A DNA stretch of 64,000 nt from Pseudomonas sp. ANT_J12 (lineage in GTDB: Bacteria > Pseudomonadota > Gammaproteobacteria > Pseudomonadales > Pseudomonadaceae), in contig NZ_VOBN01000001.1 of NCBI RefSeq assembly GCF_008370045.1, forward strand, positions 868,001-932,000, given 5' to 3'. Below are positions 1 to 10,451 of the stretch, piece after piece. The first letter of the stretch is position 1. The number at the start of each line of letters is the position of its first letter. Below the pieces are notes generated by a model. The model was not told where the DNA came from. It saw only the letters and a list, made by a program, of their open reading frames with translations, and ran no database searches. Position numbers and translations under genes: made by a program.

Positions 1-759
1 CTGGACTTCAACCAGCGCGGCGACGTGCACCTGGACATGGTCGAAGTGATGGTCCTGGACGAAGCCGACCGCATGCTCGACATGGGTTTCATCCCGCAAG
101 TGCGTCAGATCATTCGCCAGACCCCGCCGAAGAACGAGCGCCAGACGCTGCTGTTCTCCGCGACCTTTACCGAAGACGTGATGAACCTGGCCAAGCAATG
201 GACCACCGAGCCATCGATCGTCGAGATCGAAGCGCAGAACGTGGCCAGCGAAAACGTCGAGCAACATATCTACGCCGTGGCCGGTGCCGACAAATACAAA
301 CTGCTCTACAACCTGGTCACCGACAACGGTTGGGAGCGGGTGATGGTCTTCGCCAACCGCAAGGATGAAGTGCGGCGCATCGAAGAACGCCTGGTGCGCG
401 ATGGCGTCAACGCTGCGCAGCTGTCCGGCGATGTGCCGCAGCACAAGCGGATCAAGACCCTGGAAGGTTTCCGCGAAGGCAAGATCCGCGTGCTGGTGGC
501 CACCGATGTTGCCGGTCGCGGCATCCACATCGACGGCATCAGCCACGTGATCAACTTCACCCTGCCGGAAGTGCCGGACGACTATGTGCACCGCATCGGT
601 CGGACGGGTCGTGCGGGCGCTGATGGCGTGTCCATCAGCTTCGCCGGGGAAGATGACTCCTACCAGCTACCGTCCATCGAGGCGCTGCTGGGCAAGAAAA
701 TCAGCTGTGAAACGCCACCGACGCATCTACTGCGGGCGGTTGAGCGCAAGCGCCCGTAA
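1..759 (+). CDS. rhlB: DEAD-box ATP-dependent RNA helicase RhlB (3' part)
   Basis: The frame is open from base 1, so the start lies outside the window and only the last 252 residues are present. Visible motifs are the DEAD box ([12 protein letters not shown], fragment residues 19-30), the SAT motif (LFSATF), and in the second RecA-like lobe the [12 protein letters not shown] and [10 protein letters not shown] motifs that bind RNA and ATP. RhlB-type helicases unwind structured RNA and take part in mRNA turnover. The short C-terminus after the helicase core fits RhlB rather than the longer RhlE or DeaD. The assignment to rhlB also rests on the neighbouring dau genes, which follow rhlB in P. aeruginosa as I recall. 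Family is certain; the exact paralogue is slightly less so. Confidence 0.85.
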   Translation: MDFNQRGDVHLDMVEVMVLDEADRMLDMGFIPQVRQIIRQTPPKNERQTLLFSATFTEDVMNLAKQWTTEPSIVEIEAQNVASENVEQHIYAVAGADKYKLLYNLVTDNGWERVMVFANRKDEVRRIEERLVRDGVNAAQLSGDVPQHKRIKTLEGFREGKIRVLVATDVAGRGIHIDGISHVINFTLPEVPDDYVHRIGRTGRAGADGVSISFAGEDDSYQLPSIEALLGKKISCETPPTHLLRAVERKRP

Positions 760-779
760 CCCAGGCGCACTGAAGGGAG

Positions 780-810
780 GCGCAGCCGGCAACGGACTGC
801 GCTTTTTTTT
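780..810 (+). terminator. Rho-independent terminator after rhlB
   Basis: The stem GCGCAG pairs with CTGCGC and is followed by eight T residues, 20 bases after the rhlB stop codon. This separates rhlB from the dau operon. Confidence 0.75.
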
Positions 811-846
811 CGCCTCGGCTTTTTAACAGGGCTTGCTCAAGAACAC

Positions 847-864
847 TAAAAGTCCATAATGGAC
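847..864 (+). promoter_or_regulatory. Candidate DauR operator upstream of dauB
   Basis: TAAAAGTCCATAATGGAC lies 34-51 bases before the dauB ATG and contains the palindrome GTCCAT-A-ATGGAC. A near copy (15 of 18 positions) occurs upstream of the minus-strand binding-protein gene at 4784-4801, in the same orientation relative to its gene. Two copies at the two promoters of one functional cluster suggest a shared regulator, most simply DauR. The protein-DNA link is inference. Confidence 0.5.
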
Positions 865-897
865 AAATAAGTTTACTTTCAGCGCCCGGAGCCGAGC

Positions 898-1845
898 ATG
901 TCCAGTACGCCCTACGTGATCCACCAACATCAGGCCCGCGAGCTGCTGGCCCAGGTCGATGTACCGCAGATCCTGCGCAAACTGTTCCGCGACCTGGCCG
1001 CCGGGCAAGCCGTGCAACCGGCGCAGCAACTGGTGGAATTCCCCCAGGGCGCAGGCGACTTCATCAACTATCTGGGCGTGTTGGCCGAAGATGGCGTCTA
1101 CGGGATCAAGACTTCGCCCTATATCGTGCGTGAACAAGGTCCGCTGGTGACCGCGTGGACGTTGCTCATGTCGATGCAAACCGGCCAGCCGCTGTTGCTG
1201 TGCGATGCCGGGGAACTGACCACCGCCCGCACCGCCGCGACCACCGCCGTAGCAGTCGACGCCCTCGCCCCGCTGAACGCCCGACGTTTGGCGATTATCG
1301 GCAGTGGCAAAGTGGCCCAGGCGCATTTGCACTACGTCAAGGACCTGCGGGACTGGCAGAGCATCAGCCTGTTCTCGCCAGGCTTGAGCGAACTGGATGC
1401 CGAGGCTCGGGCACACCTGCAAAGCCTCGACTCACGGCTGAGCCTCGTCGACAGTCGCGAAGCGGCGATTCACGACGCCGACGTGATCATGCTCTGCACC
1501 TCGTCCGCCGGCCCGGTGATCGATCCGGCCACCCTGAGCAAACCCGCCCTGATCACCTCGATCAGCACCAACGCCCCACGGGCCCACGAAGTGCCACCCC
1601 AGCGCCTCAACGACATGCAGGTGTTCTGCGACTATCGTCAGACCACCCCAGGCTCGGCGGGTGAAATGCTGATTGCCGGTGAACAGCATGGCTGGGACAA
1701 AAATACGATTGTCGGTGACTTGCCGGATCTGCTCAGCGAGAAAGTGCAGCGTCCGGGCTACGACCGTCATGTGTTCTTCCGCTCCATAGGCCTGGGCCTG
1801 GAAGACATTGCGCTGGCGAATGCCCTTTACCACCTCCAGCACTAA
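898..1845 (+). CDS. dauB: Ornithine cyclodeaminase-family L-arginine dehydrogenase DauB
   Basis: A 315-residue protein of the ornithine cyclodeaminase/mu-crystallin family with a nucleotide-binding turn GSGKVA at residues 135-140 and the family signature near GSAGEM. In P. aeruginosa the enzyme of this operon works with DauA to racemise D-arginine: DauA oxidises D-arginine to 2-ketoarginine and DauB reductively aminates it to L-arginine with NAD(P)H. The start is the ATG preceded by CCGGAG. It is first in the operon with dauA and dauR, and a REP element lies in the 136-base gap before dauA. Other family members act on pyrroline-2-carboxylate or ornithine, so the function depends on the operon context. 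Confidence 0.85.
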   Translation: MSSTPYVIHQHQARELLAQVDVPQILRKLFRDLAAGQAVQPAQQLVEFPQGAGDFINYLGVLAEDGVYGIKTSPYIVREQGPLVTAWTLLMSMQTGQPLLLCDAGELTTARTAATTAVAVDALAPLNARRLAIIGSGKVAQAHLHYVKDLRDWQSISLFSPGLSELDAEARAHLQSLDSRLSLVDSREAAIHDADVIMLCTSSAGPVIDPATLSKPALITSISTNAPRAHEVPPQRLNDMQVFCDYRQTTPGSAGEMLIAGEQHGWDKNTIVGDLPDLLSEKVQRPGYDRHVFFRSIGLGLEDIALANALYHLQH

Positions 1846-1855
1846 CCACGCCCCT

Positions 1856-3109
<1,254 letters not shown>

Positions 3110-3195
3110 GCCGCGTGAGTGACGTGCCGACCCGATTGCGGCAAACTTCCAGCGCCCTGTTTGATGGGGCGCTGACGCTGCCTGGAGCTCCCTGT

Positions 3196-3822
3196 ATGAA
3201 TGCACCTGAACAAGACCTGGCCCTGGACAACTTCCGGGCGATTGCCGACGCCATCGCCACGCTGTTCTTTCCTCACGCCGAGGTGGTGCTGCACGATTTG
3301 CGCACGCAAAAAGTCGATTACATCGCCAACAACCTGTCGAAACGGGAAATCGGTGACGACTCGGCGCTGGAGGACATGCTCAGCGAAGAGGTCAGCGAAC
3401 GAAACATCGGGCCGTACGAAAAGCTCAATTGGGACGGTCAGAAGATTCGCAGCCTCAGCAGCGTGCTGCGTGACAGTGACGGCCACCCGCTGGCGGTGCT
3501 GTGCATCAACCTGAATATTTCGCTGTTCGAAAATGCCAAGGCGGCGCTGGATCTGTTCCTGTCGCCGACCAAGCTGATCCCGCAACCGGACGCCCTGTTT
3601 CGCGATGACTGGCAGGAGCGGATCAACACCTTCCTGCATGCCTGGCTGCGCGAACGTCAATTGAGCCTGAATGTGCTGACCCGCGATCACAAGCGCGAGC
3701 TGGTGCTAGCGCTGCACGCTGAAGGGGCGTTCAAGGGCAAAAGTGCGTCGAACTATGTGGCCAATGTGCTGAACATGGGGCGGGCGACGGTGTACAAGCA
3801 TTTGAAGGAATTGAAGGGTTAG
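3196..3822 (+). CDS. dauR: Transcriptional regulator DauR (YheO-like PAS plus HTH)
   Basis: A 208-residue protein with an N-terminal YheO-like PAS sensing domain (residues ~10-125) and a C-terminal helix-turn-helix that ends in a Fis-like motif (GRATVYKHLKELKG). In P. aeruginosa DauR represses the dau genes and responds to arginine. I place the start at the ATG reading MNAPEQDL, with GGAG nine bases upstream. A longer frame from a GTG 81 bases earlier has no good ribosome site and adds residues that do not look like the family. It is the last gene of the operon and converges on the binding-protein gene. Confidence 0.85.
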   Translation: MNAPEQDLALDNFRAIADAIATLFFPHAEVVLHDLRTQKVDYIANNLSKREIGDDSALEDMLSEEVSERNIGPYEKLNWDGQKIRSLSSVLRDSDGHPLAVLCINLNISLFENAKAALDLFLSPTKLIPQPDALFRDDWQERINTFLHAWLRERQLSLNVLTRDHKRELVLALHAEGAFKGKSASNYVANVLNMGRATVYKHLKELKG

Positions 3823-3853
3823 GCATTTTGAGGTGTGTTGTTTGAGCGGGCTT

Positions 3854-3922
3854 CTTCGCGGGCAAGCCTCGCTCCTACAGGTGGAATGCGTATACCTGTA
3901 GGCGCGAGGCTTGCCCGCGAAG
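3854..3922. repeat. REP pair between dauR and the binding-protein gene
   Basis: Tail-to-tail copies of the GTAGGAGCGAGG-type REP unit (CTTCGCGGGC...GCCCGCGAAG) fill most of the gap between two convergent genes. It may act as a bidirectional transcript end; no T-tract is present. Confidence 0.85.
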
Positions 3923-3930
3923 GCGGTTAA

Positions 3931-4707
3931 TCAATCGCCGTAGATATCCGACTTGAAATACTTGTCGGAAATCTTCTGATACTCGCCACTCGCACGAATG
4001 CCATCGATGGCCGCGTTCAACTCACTGACTAATTCGGTATTGCCCTTGCGCACGGCAATCCCGGCGCCCTCGCCCACGTATTTCGGGTCTTTCAGCTCCG
4101 GCCCGACAAACGCGTAGCCCTTGCCGCGAGGCATCGACAGGAAGTCACTGAGCGGAATGGTGTCGGCAAAAATCGCATCGAGGCGGCCGGCGGCCAGGTC
4201 CATGTAGATTTCTTCGTTGTTGCCGTAGCGCTTGACGTTGATGCCCTTGGGTTCGAACACCTCAGTGGCGTAACGGTCGGTGGTGGTCGCGCGCTGCACG
4301 CCAATGGTCTTGCCCTTGAGGCTGGCGTACTGATCATCCACCGTCGCGCCTTCCTTCATCACCAGCCGCGAGGAGGTGAAGTAGTACTTGTGGGTGAAAT
4401 CCACTGACTTCTTGCGGTCTTCGTTGATGGTCATGGACGACAGCGCCATGTCGATTTTCTTCACTTTCAGGGAAGGAATCAGACCGTCGAATTCACCTTC
4501 GACCCAGGTGCACTTGACCTTCATCTGCGCGCACAAGGCGTTGCCGATGTCGTAGTCGAACCCGACGATCTCGCCTTTGTCGGTCTTGGAGGCGAACGGC
4601 GGATACGCCGCTTCGATGCCGATGCGCAGGGTTTTCTCGGCGGCGAACACGCTGCTGCACGCCAACAGGCTCAGGGCCAGACCGGTAATGAGTGGGAATT
4701 TCTTCAT
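3931..4707 (-). CDS. Periplasmic arginine/ornithine-type substrate-binding protein
   Basis: A 258-residue class-3 (HisJ/ArgT/AotJ-like) solute-binding protein. It begins with a signal peptide ([23 protein letters not shown]) and carries the family features EAAYPPF and VGFDYDIG near the N-terminus. It should capture a basic amino acid in the periplasm for an ABC transporter whose membrane and ATPase genes are not in the window. Its place beside dauBAR, and a shared upstream motif, suggest that it brings in arginine for this pathway. In P. aeruginosa a binding protein sits in the same position. The substrate is inferred, not shown. Confidence 0.85.
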   Translation of the reverse strand: MKKFPLITGLALSLLACSSVFAAEKTLRIGIEAAYPPFASKTDKGEIVGFDYDIGNALCAQMKVKCTWVEGEFDGLIPSLKVKKIDMALSSMTINEDRKKSVDFTHKYYFTSSRLVMKEGATVDDQYASLKGKTIGVQRATTTDRYATEVFEPKGINVKRYGNNEEIYMDLAAGRLDAIFADTIPLSDFLSMPRGKGYAFVGPELKDPKYVGEGAGIAVRKGNTELVSELNAAIDGIRASGEYQKISDKYFKSDIYGD

Positions 4708-4783
4708 GTTCGTTTTCTCGCGGGTTGTTGTTGGTTTGGCAAGAGAGAAGAAGAGCTGGAACGGGTACTTTTTGTACTTGTAA

Positions 4784-4801
4784 TTCCATACTGGACTTTT
4801 A
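4784..4801 (-). promoter_or_regulatory. Second copy of the candidate DauR motif
   Basis: Read on the minus strand this is TAAAAGTCCAGTATGGAA, matching the motif upstream of dauB at 15 of 18 positions. It ends 77 bases before the binding-protein start codon. The adjoining bases hold GTAC-TTTTT-GTAC-like inverted repeats. Confidence 0.45.
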
Positions 4802-4891
4802 CGTACAAATCGTCAATCGCGCGCGTGGATCTGCTGCGCCTCTGGTCGGGTGGTGAGTCAGGGGGGATTTTTGGTGGTGCGGAGGGCCTCA

Positions 4892-4973
4892 TCGCGGGCA
4901 AGCCTCGCTCCTACGGTTGTTCACACATTCGGTGAACGACACAAAACTTGTAGGAGCGAGGTTTGCCCGCGAA
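4892..4973. repeat. REP pair between the binding-protein gene and moaE
   Basis: Two opposed copies of the TCGCGGGCAAGCCTCGCTCC unit separated by about 35 bases, in the region upstream of the binding-protein gene and downstream of moaE. Confidence 0.85.
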
Positions 4974-4997
4974 GGCGTACTTAAGCGCGCTGCAAAA

Positions 4998-5450
4998 TTA
5001 TTTCTTCCAACGATCCGCCGCCGCATGATCACTGTCGCGCCCTTCCACCCAGCGCGGTCCGTCGCTGGTGTTTTCTTTCTTCCAGAACGGCGCGCGGGTT
5101 TTCAGGTAATCCATGACGAAGGCGCAGGCATCGAACGCGGCCTGGCGGTGGGCGCTGGCGGCGCCGACGAAGACGATCGGCTCGCCCGGTTCCAGGGCGC
5201 CGATGCGGTGCAGCACTTCCAGCTTGAGCAGCGGCCAGCGCTGTTCGGCCTCCAGCGCAATCTTGCCCAGGGCCTTTTCGGTCATGCCCGGATAGTGTTC
5301 GAGGAACATCCCGGCGACATCGAGCCCGTCATTGAAGTCGCGCACGTAGCCGACAAAACTCACCACCGCGCCGACGCCGACATTGGCGGCGTGCATGGCG
5401 TTGACTTCAGACCCCGGATCGAACGCCGTGGCTTGCACGCGAATCGCCAT
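4998..5450 (-). CDS. moaE: Molybdopterin synthase catalytic subunit MoaE
   Basis: A 150-residue protein, the normal MoaE length. It forms a heterotetramer with MoaD and converts cyclic pyranopterin monophosphate to molybdopterin by adding two sulfurs to make the dithiolene. The family core is visible: VGYVRDFNDG, the segment FVGAASAHRQAAFDACAFVM, and the lysine-rich active-site stretch YLKTRAPFWKKE. It is the last gene of moaC-moaD-moaE, two bases after the moaD stop, which indicates translational coupling. A REP pair follows the gene. Confidence 0.95.
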   Translation of the reverse strand: MAIRVQATAFDPGSEVNAMHAANVGVGAVVSFVGYVRDFNDGLDVAGMFLEHYPGMTEKALGKIALEAEQRWPLLKLEVLHRIGALEPGEPIVFVGAASAHRQAAFDACAFVMDYLKTRAPFWKKENTSDGPRWVEGRDSDHAAADRWKK

Positions 5451-5452
5451 GC

Positions 5453-5695
5453 TCAGCCCCCGGTCACGGTCGGAAAGAACGCCACTTCATCGCCGTCGAC
5501 CACCGGCTCGTCGAGCTGGCAGAGGTCTTCGTTGCGGGCGCACATCAGGTTTTGTTCGCTCAACACGTCGGCACCGTCGCGTTGCGCCAGCAGCGCTCGC
5601 ACGTCATCGACCGTGGCGAAGTCGCCTTCAACCTTGACCGAGTCCACGCCCAGGGCTTCGCGGTAACGGGCAAAAAACTTCACCGTGACCTTCAT
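5453..5695 (-). CDS. moaD: Molybdopterin synthase sulfur-carrier subunit MoaD
   Basis: An 80-residue ubiquitin-fold sulfur carrier ending in Gly-Gly (FFPTVTGG). The terminal glycine is converted to a thiocarboxylate that donates sulfur inside the MoaE active site. The start ATG overlaps the moaC stop (ATGA), so it is translationally coupled to moaC. Confidence 0.95.
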   Translation of the reverse strand: MKVTVKFFARYREALGVDSVKVEGDFATVDDVRALLAQRDGADVLSEQNLMCARNEDLCQLDEPVVDGDEVAFFPTVTGG

Positions 5696-6165
5696 GACGG
5701 ATCTGCCTGGAAGTGCCCGCTCTTGCCGCCGAGTTTCTCCAGCAGCCGCACGCTTTCAATGGTCATGCCCCGGTCAACTGCCTTGCACATGTCATAGATG
5801 GTCAGCGCGGCGACACTGGCGGCGGTCAGGGCTTCCATTTCGACGCCGGTCTGCCCGGACAACTTGCAACGCGCGACGATGCGCACGGTATCGTCGCCTT
5901 CGGCACTGAGTTCGACCTTGACGCCGGTGAGCATCAACGGGTGGCACAGGGGAATCAGATCGCTGGTTTTCTTCGCCGCTTGAATGCCGGCAATGCGCGC
6001 CACGGCGAACACATCACCCTTGGGGTGATCGCCGCTGACGATCATCTGCAGGGTTTCGGGCTGCATGCGCACCAGCGCCTGGGCGGTCGCTTCACGGAAC
6101 GTCACGGCTTTTTCAGTGACGTCGACCATGTTGGCGCGACCTTGGGAATCGAGATGAGTCAGCAC
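5692..6165 (-). CDS. moaC: Cyclic pyranopterin monophosphate synthase MoaC
   Basis: A 157-residue protein with the MoaC signatures [19 protein letters not shown] and [19 protein letters not shown] and the conserved DMCKAVD motif. MoaC acts after MoaA and rearranges 3',8-cyclo-GTP to cyclic pyranopterin monophosphate, the first committed molybdenum-cofactor intermediate. It is the first gene of the three-gene minus-strand operon. moaA and moaB are not in the window. The upstream region holds AAGC/GCTTGCAG repeats. Confidence 0.95.
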   Translation of the reverse strand: MLTHLDSQGRANMVDVTEKAVTFREATAQALVRMQPETLQMIVSGDHPKGDVFAVARIAGIQAAKKTSDLIPLCHPLMLTGVKVELSAEGDDTVRIVARCKLSGQTGVEMEALTAASVAALTIYDMCKAVDRGMTIESVRLLEKLGGKSGHFQADPS

Positions 6166-6179
6166 GAGGCCTCCTTGAG

Positions 6180-6349
6180 GCAGCTACAAGCGGCAAGCTA
6201 CGAGCGGCAAGTGAAAAGCGCAGTAGCTGCAGGTATGGAGGAAAGCATTTAAGCAGCCAAAAGCCGCAAGCTTCAAGCGCTAAGTGAGGTTCACTTGGTT
6301 CGCCTGAAACTTGCGGCTTGCAGCTTAAAGCTTGCAGCTTGCAGCTTAG
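6180..6349. repeat. Clustered AGC-GGCAAG / CTTGC-AGCTT repeats
   Basis: About 170 bases made of short units such as CAAGCGGCAAGC and their complements GCTTGCAGCTT, including an inverted pair (AGCCGCAAGCTTCAAGCG ... AACTTGCGGCT). It fills the gap between moaC and the PhoH gene and overlaps the PhoH stop codon. The same kind of unit occurs between algD and alg8. Confidence 0.75.
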
Positions 6350-7740
6350 AGATGAGTCTCTGCGTATTCGGCCAGAATCGAACGTGGCACCCCTTGCAGG
6401 GTGATGTGTACACCGTTAGGGAAATCCTTGAAGCGTTCAGTCAGGTAGGTCAGCCCGGAGCTGGTCGCGGACAGGTAAGGGGTGTCGATCTGTGCCAGGT
6501 TGCCCAGGCACACCACTTTGGAACCGGCGCCGGCACGGGTGATGATGGTTTTCATCTGGTGCGGCGTGAGGTTCTGGCATTCGTCGATCAAAATCAGACT
6601 CTGCTGGAAGCTGCGACCCCGGATGTAGTTGAGGGATTTGAACTGCAACGGCACTTTGCTGAGGATGTAGTCCACGCTGCCATGGGTGTTTTCGTCATCC
6701 ATGTGCAAGGCTTCGAGGTTGTCGGTGATGGCGCCCAGCCAAGGCTCCATTTTTTCCGCTTCGGTGCCGGGCAGGAAGCCGATCTCCTGGTCCAGGCCCT
6801 GCACGCTGCGGGTGGCGATGATCCGGCGATAGCGCTTGCTGACCATGGTCTGCTCGATGGCGGCGGCCAGGGCCAGGATGGTTTTACCGGAACCGGCGGC
6901 GCCGGACAGGTTGACCAGATGGATGTCCGGATCGAGCAACGCGTACAGCGCCAGGCTCTGATAAATGTCGCGCGGTTTCAGGCCCCAGGCTTCCTGGTGC
7001 AACAGGGGTTCCTGATGCAGGTCGAGAATCAGCAGGCGGTCTTCCTCGATCTCCTTGATCCAGCCGACAAAGCCTTGTTCGTCGATGATGAATTCGTTGA
7101 TGTGCACTGCCGGCAGGTTGTCGATCAGCTTCACCTGATGCCAGGTGCGGCCGTGGTCCTGACGGGTTTCGACCTTGCTCACGAGGTCCCAGAAGGAGCC
7201 GGTCATGTTGTGGTAGCCGTTAGGCAGCAGCGAAACGTCGTCGACCAGTTGGTCGGTGCTGTAGTCCTCGGCCGCGATCCCGCACGCTCGGGCCTTGAGG
7301 CGCATGTTGATGTCTTTGGTGACCAGCACCACGGGCAGTTTGGGTTCGCGCGCGTGCAGGTCGATCAACTGGTTGATGATGATGTTGTCGTTCAGGTGCT
7401 CGGGCAAGATGATGTTCGGCTCGGCGCGCTTGCTCATCAGAATTGACAGCAAACCCTTGGGCCCACTCTTGCCGCGCTGGATCGGCACACCGAGTTCGAC
7501 ATCTTCCGGGCTGGCATCGCCCAGGGTCTTGTCGATCAGGCGGATCGACTGACGGCATTCGGCCGCAACGCTGTGATGCCCGCTCTTGAGCTTATCCAGC
7601 TCCTCAAGCACGGTCATCGGGATCGCAACGTGGTGTTCTTCGAAGTTAAGCAGGGCGTTTGGATCGTGAATCAATACGTTGGTATCGAGTACATAAAGGA
7701 TTGGCTGGTTGGAGGAAGAACTACGTCCGTGATCATCCAT
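6346..7740 (-). CDS. PIN domain-PhoH family ATPase (PhoH2-like)
   Basis: A 464-residue two-domain protein. The N-terminal PIN nuclease domain starts YVLDTNVLIHDPNALLNF, with acidic residues typical of PIN active sites and the follow-on motif TVLEELDKLKSG. The C-terminal PhoH ATPase domain has Walker A GAAGSGKTILALA and Walker B LILIDECQN. PhoH2-type proteins in other bacteria are RNA helicase/RNases, so a role in RNA processing is likely but inferred. It is not next to a small antitoxin gene. The stop codon lies inside an AGCTTGC-type repeat. Confidence 0.9.
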   Translation of the reverse strand: MDDHGRSSSSNQPILYVLDTNVLIHDPNALLNFEEHHVAIPMTVLEELDKLKSGHHSVAAECRQSIRLIDKTLGDASPEDVELGVPIQRGKSGPKGLLSILMSKRAEPNIILPEHLNDNIIINQLIDLHAREPKLPVVLVTKDINMRLKARACGIAAEDYSTDQLVDDVSLLPNGYHNMTGSFWDLVSKVETRQDHGRTWHQVKLIDNLPAVHINEFIIDEQGFVGWIKEIEEDRLLILDLHQEPLLHQEAWGLKPRDIYQSLALYALLDPDIHLVNLSGAAGSGKTILALAAAIEQTMVSKRYRRIIATRSVQGLDQEIGFLPGTEAEKMEPWLGAITDNLEALHMDDENTHGSVDYILSKVPLQFKSLNYIRGRSFQQSLILIDECQNLTPHQMKTIITRAGAGSKVVCLGNLAQIDTPYLSATSSGLTYLTERFKDFPNGVHITLQGVPRSILAEYAETHL

Positions 7741-8086
7741 ACTCGGTCACCTTTGTGGGAGCCATTCGACGCAATACCGTGACAGTGCTGCGCCTCGAAG
7801 TGGCCACCGAATTCACCTGTTGGGACTCAAGTGAACTGCTCACAAATGGGTCTTGGAAGACGCCACCTGTGTTGCAGGTTTCGGCGGTCTGTCTTCGTAA
7901 TACTCCAAAACCCATGACAGAAAAAAGCACTTTGACGTTTTTTTGAAGTTTATTTTTCAGAGTGACGAATAGCCCTTGGCGTGCAGGCATTGTGCCGTTA
8001 AAGTCGGAAGTCCGCCTGCATCGAAATTCCTTCCAAAATCACCCCACCCTGCCCTCTGCCTCAACGTTTTCGGGCTTTTCACGCTT
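7741..8086. other. Intergenic region, no gene seen
   Basis: About 345 bases upstream of the PIN-PhoH gene and downstream of the deacetylase gene. It must hold the promoter for the PIN-PhoH gene. I see no convincing short gene, RNA gene, REP unit or terminator in it; the short open frames have no ribosome sites and no recognisable product. Confidence 0.5.
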
Positions 8087-9211
8087 TCAGCGAAACGCCA
8101 CCTGACAGTCCTGCCAACCGATCCCGCTTTGCGCCGTTTGCGCGATCAGCCAGGGCATCGACGTTTTCACCGCGTCCTGCTTCACATTGAAATTGATCAC
8201 GCCGTGGCGCCACAACAGCATCAGGGTCAGCACCCGTTGTGCGCTTTGTGGGCCCTTGAGCTTGCCGGCGCCGTCCTGGGGATCGATGTCCCACAAAGCC
8301 ACCTGCAAACCCTGGGACTCGAAGAAGCCCTGGGCATCGGAACGCCGTTGACCATCGGGCGGGCGGAACAGCGGCACGTAGTTCTCCGGGAGCTTGCTCT
8401 TGACCAGGTCGGCGCTGCGCCGCACCGAGTCCTGCCAGTCCTGCCAATGGCTGTGGGAGCGGAACTCCCAGCCCTGCACGCCGAGGCATTGCTGTGAATA
8501 CATGGCTTGCAGGCTCGCCACCGAACGATCGGCCAGCCGCGCCTGGATGTCCTTGCCGAGGACGAAGAACGTGCCGTTCATGTTCGACTTGCGCAGGTAC
8601 TCGGTCACCCACCCGGTGTTGTCCGGCACGGCATTGGCGGCGCTGTCGAAGGTCAGCAGAAACAGCCGGTCATGCATCTCGTCGCCATTGCGCTCATAGT
8701 CGCCAAAACGATCGACTTCACTGCTGGTTTGCGGAAACAGCGCGGCCTTGCGCAACTGCTCGTCGAGGTACTGGGCGTGGAATAACCGGCTCGGCTCGGA
8801 CCACTTGATATAGAAGCTGTCGTCGCTGACCACGAACTTGGCCGCTTGCTCGCGCAGGGTCGGCAGGTCTTCGACCAGGAAACAGAACGACGCATCCTGA
8901 TCGCAGCTCTGCTGGGCGAAGTTGTAGTTGGTCAGCAAGCGCTGCCACATACGCTCGCGTAGGGCGTTGATCGAGTCCAGATTGATCGTGCGCAGGCCCA
9001 GGCGCTGGGCCAGGCTCGCTTCATTCAGGGACTCGCTGGCCAGCAGCACCCGGGCAAACATGAGGATTTCGGCCCGGGAGGCGACGTCGAACAGGGTCGG
9101 GCTGGTGAGTTGTTCCGGCCAGGTGCTGCGATCCAGCGTCGCCACGTCGCCAGGCGCCGCCAGGGCGCCAAAGCTCAAGAGCCAGGCCGAGAATAAAAGA
9201 ACGATACGCAA
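8087..9211 (-). CDS. Polysaccharide deacetylase-like (NodB-homology) exported protein
   Basis: I start this at a TTG preceded by GGAG, giving 374 residues that begin with a clean signal peptide (M/LRIVLLFSAWLLSFGALA, then APGD). A longer reading from an upstream ATG puts about 18 unlikely residues before it. The C-terminal half resembles a NodB deacetylase: the strand LFLLTFDSAAN where TFDDGP is usual, GTFFVLG, SHSHW in place of the HTxxH metal motif, LFRPPDG and ALWDIDPQDG. The first aspartate of motif 1 is kept but the second is serine, and the histidine motif is shifted. The enzyme may therefore be unusual or inactive. It is divergent from yaaA and not obviously part of the alginate operon. 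Confidence 0.75.
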   Translation of the reverse strand: MRIVLLFSAWLLSFGALAAPGDVATLDRSTWPEQLTSPTLFDVASRAEILMFARVLLASESLNEASLAQRLGLRTINLDSINALRERMWQRLLTNYNFAQQSCDQDASFCFLVEDLPTLREQAAKFVVSDDSFYIKWSEPSRLFHAQYLDEQLRKAALFPQTSSEVDRFGDYERNGDEMHDRLFLLTFDSAANAVPDNTGWVTEYLRKSNMNGTFFVLGKDIQARLADRSVASLQAMYSQQCLGVQGWEFRSHSHWQDWQDSVRRSADLVKSKLPENYVPLFRPPDGQRRSDAQGFFESQGLQVALWDIDPQDGAGKLKGPQSAQRVLTLMLLWRHGVINFNVKQDAVKTSMPWLIAQTAQSGIGWQDCQVAFR

Positions 9212-9289
9212 TGGGATGTCTCCATAACAAAACCCGCGCGGCACTATAGCTGATCCCGCCGACATTCCCGCAGCAGCACTGAACCCATT

Positions 9290-9420
9290 GTGGCGAGGGA
9301 GCTTGCTCCCGCTGGGCTGCGAATCAGACCCAAAGCCCGCGACCTCATTCCTTCAGGTGAAACCTGTGCAGCAATCATGCGACCGCTTCGCGCTCCAGCG
9401 GGAGCAAGCTCCCTCGCCAC
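9290..9420. repeat. REP pair (GTGGCGAGGGAGCTTGCTCC family)
   Basis: An inverted pair of the unit GTGGCGAGGGAGCTTGCTCC, with arms about 30 bases long at each end, separated by roughly 70 bases. It lies in the divergent gap between the deacetylase gene and yaaA. This is a different REP family from the GTAGGAGCGAGG units. Confidence 0.85.
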
Positions 9421-9522
9421 AAAAGCCCGTCCAGTCAAACCACCGATCACCTATGGACTTGATAGCTGGAGTCATCAAGCGCAACCCCCTAGAATCGCCG
9501 CACGATTAAAGGAGACGACTTC

Positions 9523-10302
9523 ATGCTGATGGTGATTTCCCCCGCCAAGACCCTCGATTACGAAACACCGCCGGCCACCCAGCGCTTCACCCAGCCGCAA
9601 TACCTGGACCATTCCCAGGAGCTGATCATGCAGCTGCGCGACCTCACGCCGGCGCAGATCAGCGAGTTGATGCACGTCTCCGACAAGATCGGCGGGCTCA
9701 ACGCCGCGCGTTTCGGCAGCTGGACCCCGGCGTTCACCCCGGAAAACGCCAAGCAGGCACTGCTGGCCTTCAAGGGCGACGTGTACACCGGCCTGAACGC
9801 GCAAACCTTCAGCGAAGCCGACTTCGATTACGCCCAGCAGCATTTGCGCATGCTCTCTGGCCTCTACGGCCTGCTGCGCCCGCTGGACCTGATGCAGCCT
9901 TATCGGCTGGAAATGGGCACCAAACTGGCCAATGCCCGTGGCAAGGACCTGTACGCCTTCTGGGGCACGCGAATCAGCGAATGGCTGAACGAAGCGCTGG
10001 CCGATCAGGGCGACGATGTGCTGCTGAACCTGGCCTCCAACGAGTACTTCTCGGCGGTCAAACGCAACGCCCTGAACGCGCGCATCATCAATACCGATTT
10101 CAAGGACATGAAGAACGGCCAGTACAAAATCATCAGCTTCTACGCGAAGAAGGCTCGCGGGATGATGAGCCGTTTCGTCATCGAAGAGCGCATCAACGAC
10201 CCGGCCGACCTCAAGCAGTTTGATGTCCAGGGTTATCGCTACAGTGCCGAGCAGTCGAAACCGGACAATCTGGTATTCCTGCGCGACCACGCTCCCGAGT
10301 AA
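9523..10302 (+). CDS. yaaA: Peroxide stress protein YaaA (DUF328)
   Basis: A 259-residue protein matching the YaaA family from the first residues ([16 protein letters not shown]) through LLGPLYG-like [23 protein letters not shown] and the C-terminal [10 protein letters not shown] and [12 protein letters not shown] segments. In E. coli YaaA limits free iron and oxidative damage during peroxide stress and binds DNA. The start has AAAGGAG eight bases upstream. It stands alone ahead of the algD control region and ends in a hairpin without a T-tract. Confidence 0.92.
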   Translation: MLMVISPAKTLDYETPPATQRFTQPQYLDHSQELIMQLRDLTPAQISELMHVSDKIGGLNAARFGSWTPAFTPENAKQALLAFKGDVYTGLNAQTFSEADFDYAQQHLRMLSGLYGLLRPLDLMQPYRLEMGTKLANARGKDLYAFWGTRISEWLNEALADQGDDVLLNLASNEYFSAVKRNALNARIINTDFKDMKNGQYKIISFYAKKARGMMSRFVIEERINDPADLKQFDVQGYRYSAEQSKPDNLVFLRDHAPE

Positions 10303-10316
10303 CGCACACTTTCGGC

Positions 10317-10335
10317 GCACGACCGCTGGTCGTGC
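10317..10335 (+). terminator. Hairpin after yaaA
   Basis: A perfect 8-bp stem GCACGACC/GGTCGTGC with a 3-base loop begins 14 bases after the yaaA stop. No T-tract follows, so it may be a weak or Rho-assisted end. Confidence 0.4.
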
Positions 10336-10451
10336 ACGCCGTCTGATCGTCCAACAATTCCCCGCCTGTTTCGTCAGTTCACTGGCGCCAAAAATACATC
10401 ACGCCAATTTCTAACTTTTGTTTCACTCGACAATCATGATTTTTTTCAGTA

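Noticed and set aside
3115..3195. An N-terminal extension of DauR from a GTG
   Set aside because: The ATG at 3196 has a proper GGAG and gives the family start; the extension has neither.
6346..7740. The PIN-PhoH gene as the toxin of a PhoAT-type toxin-antitoxin pair
   Set aside because: No small gene overlaps or adjoins its start; the upstream 345 bases show no supported short gene.
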